Shown here one piece after another: positions 5,891 through 6,153 of a stretch of DNA of 6,153 nucleotides. Under the pieces are notes generated by a model that was given only the letters and a program-made list of their open reading frames with translations, was not told the DNA's origin and did no database searches. The position numbers were made by a program, and so were the translations under genes. Within the stretch, counting starts at the first letter, position 1; each line of letters opens with the position of its first letter. Where the stretch lies: positions 1-6,153 of the forward strand of contig JAPUIM010000244.1 of NCBI GenBank assembly GCA_027297025.1, in the 5' to 3' direction. This DNA is from Bacteroidota bacterium (GTDB lineage: Bacteria > Bacteroidota > Bacteroidia > Cytophagales > Cyclobacteriaceae).

Positions 5891-6153
5891 ATGTTGAGAA
5901 TTGGGCCGGTTGTGTATTTCATATGGATCTGGGGTATATGTGGGGCTCAGAGCCCCAAATCCCAAGTCCCTAGCCTGTTGCTTGATAAGAAAATTCAAAT
6001 TGAAGCCACCCAAGCGATGAACGATGTTTATAACTTCAAATTTGCCAGTGCAGAAAAACAATTTAGGTGGATCAAACAAAAGTACGGTTGGCATCCACTG
6101 CCTTATTTTCTCTTGGGCCTCAGTCAATGGTGGAAAATCACTTCCAATATCGA
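5891..6153 (+). CDS. Exported TPR-like protein, N-terminal part (cut by window edge)
   Basis: The reading frame is open from the ATG at 5891 to the right edge: 87 complete codons plus two bases. Residues 1-19 form a signal peptide with a hydrophobic core (VVYFIWIWGICGA). Cleavage is expected after A19, leaving Q20 at the new N-terminus, as often seen in Bacteroidota signal peptidase I substrates. C17 is preceded by isoleucine, so a lipobox is not satisfied and a lipoprotein is unlikely. Residues 38-65 (EATQAMNDVYNFKF, then ASAEKQFRWIKQKY) look like the two helices of a TPR unit, followed by HPLPYFLLGLSQWWK (68-82). I recall similar openings in Cytophagales TPR proteins of unknown function; the protein is probably periplasmic. 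An in-frame TAA at 5879-5881 fixes the start. No Shine-Dalgarno sequence is seen. A minus-strand frame over the same bases (5867-6127) lacks any family-like features and is taken as a shadow. Confidence 0.82.
   Translation, partial: MLRIGPVVYFIWIWGICGAQSPKSQVPSLLLDKKIQIEATQAMNDVYNFKFASAEKQFRWIKQKYGWHPLPYFLLGLSQWWKITSNI
5941..5957. repeat. GC-rich inverted repeat inside the signal-peptide coding region
   Basis: TGGGGCTC and GAGCCCCA are perfect 8-base complements separated by one A (5949), making a 17-bp near-palindrome. Each arm has six G/C out of eight bases in a clearly AT-rich neighbourhood. It spans the codons for the signal-peptide cleavage region (about residues 17-23). In RNA the loop would have to open to at least three bases, leaving a strong stem of about seven pairs. 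No T-run follows, so it is not an intrinsic terminator. Confidence 0.55.

Noticed and set aside
5891..5950. Lipoprotein signal in the exported protein
   Set aside because: The only cysteine (C17) follows W-G-I. Isoleucine directly before the cysteine does not fit the lipobox, whereas G-A|Q fits signal peptidase I.
5941..5957. Intrinsic terminator
   Set aside because: The stem is strong, but it lies inside a coding region and is followed by AAATCCCAAG rather than a T-run.
5867..6127. Minus-strand open frame of 86 codons at the right end
   Set aside because: It lies opposite the plus-strand frame starting at 5891, which has a signal peptide and TPR-like helices. The minus-strand translation shows no recognisable domain and no promoter or neighbour supports it.
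1..6153. Mobile element, CRISPR array, defence island or RNA gene
   Set aside because: No transposase or integrase motif, no regularly spaced repeats, no terminal inverted repeats, and no tRNA- or rRNA-like stretch was seen; nearly all of the window is covered by five coding regions.

Overview
The window looks like ordinary chromosomal DNA from a member of the Bacteroidota, most likely order Cytophagales (possibly Cyclobacteriaceae). Four things suggest this: moderately AT-rich DNA; start codons mostly without Shine-Dalgarno sequences; intergenic matches to the Bacteroidota -7 promoter element TAnnTTTG; and protein families typical of the phylum, including a roughly 1000-residue DUF2723 membrane protein, a signal peptide ending in A|Q, and helical-repeat proteins of unknown function. 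The taxonomic call is inference from remembered family resemblance, not a search.

Layout, left to right. Positions 1-201 (minus) hold the first 67 codons of 2-isopropylmalate synthase (leuA), cut by the window edge. A 167-bp divergent intergenic region (202-368) follows. It has a -7-like element for each direction, a run of ten A's, and two copies of the palindrome TCATATGA. Next is a plus-strand pair, probably one operon: a 521-residue cytosolic helical-repeat protein of unknown function (369-1934) and, 11 bp later, a 257-residue class I SAM-dependent methyltransferase (1946-2719). The methyltransferase meets, tail to tail with only 6 bp between stop codons, a 986-residue polytopic membrane protein (2726-5686, minus). 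That protein belongs to the DUF2723/TMEM260-like family, a GT-C-type glycosyltransferase fold, with a C-terminal helical-repeat tail. A second divergent intergenic region (5687-5890) separates it from the 5' end of a plus-strand gene (5891 to beyond 6153) for an exported TPR-like protein, which is open at the right edge and therefore easy to miss.

How the genes fit together. leuA is a core leucine-biosynthesis gene and is the first gene of its own transcript. The others have no obvious link to leucine. The membrane protein is a candidate for transferring a sugar onto proteins at the outer face of the inner membrane. The methyltransferase has a C-terminal half reminiscent of enzymes that methylate glycans or lipids, but joining the two into one pathway is speculative because they are on opposite strands. 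I see no tRNA, rRNA, CRISPR array, insertion sequence, phage gene, toxin-antitoxin pair or recognisable defence system. The least explained items are the 521-residue protein family and the small regulatory-looking repeats in the two intergenic regions; nothing here amounts to a clear new system.
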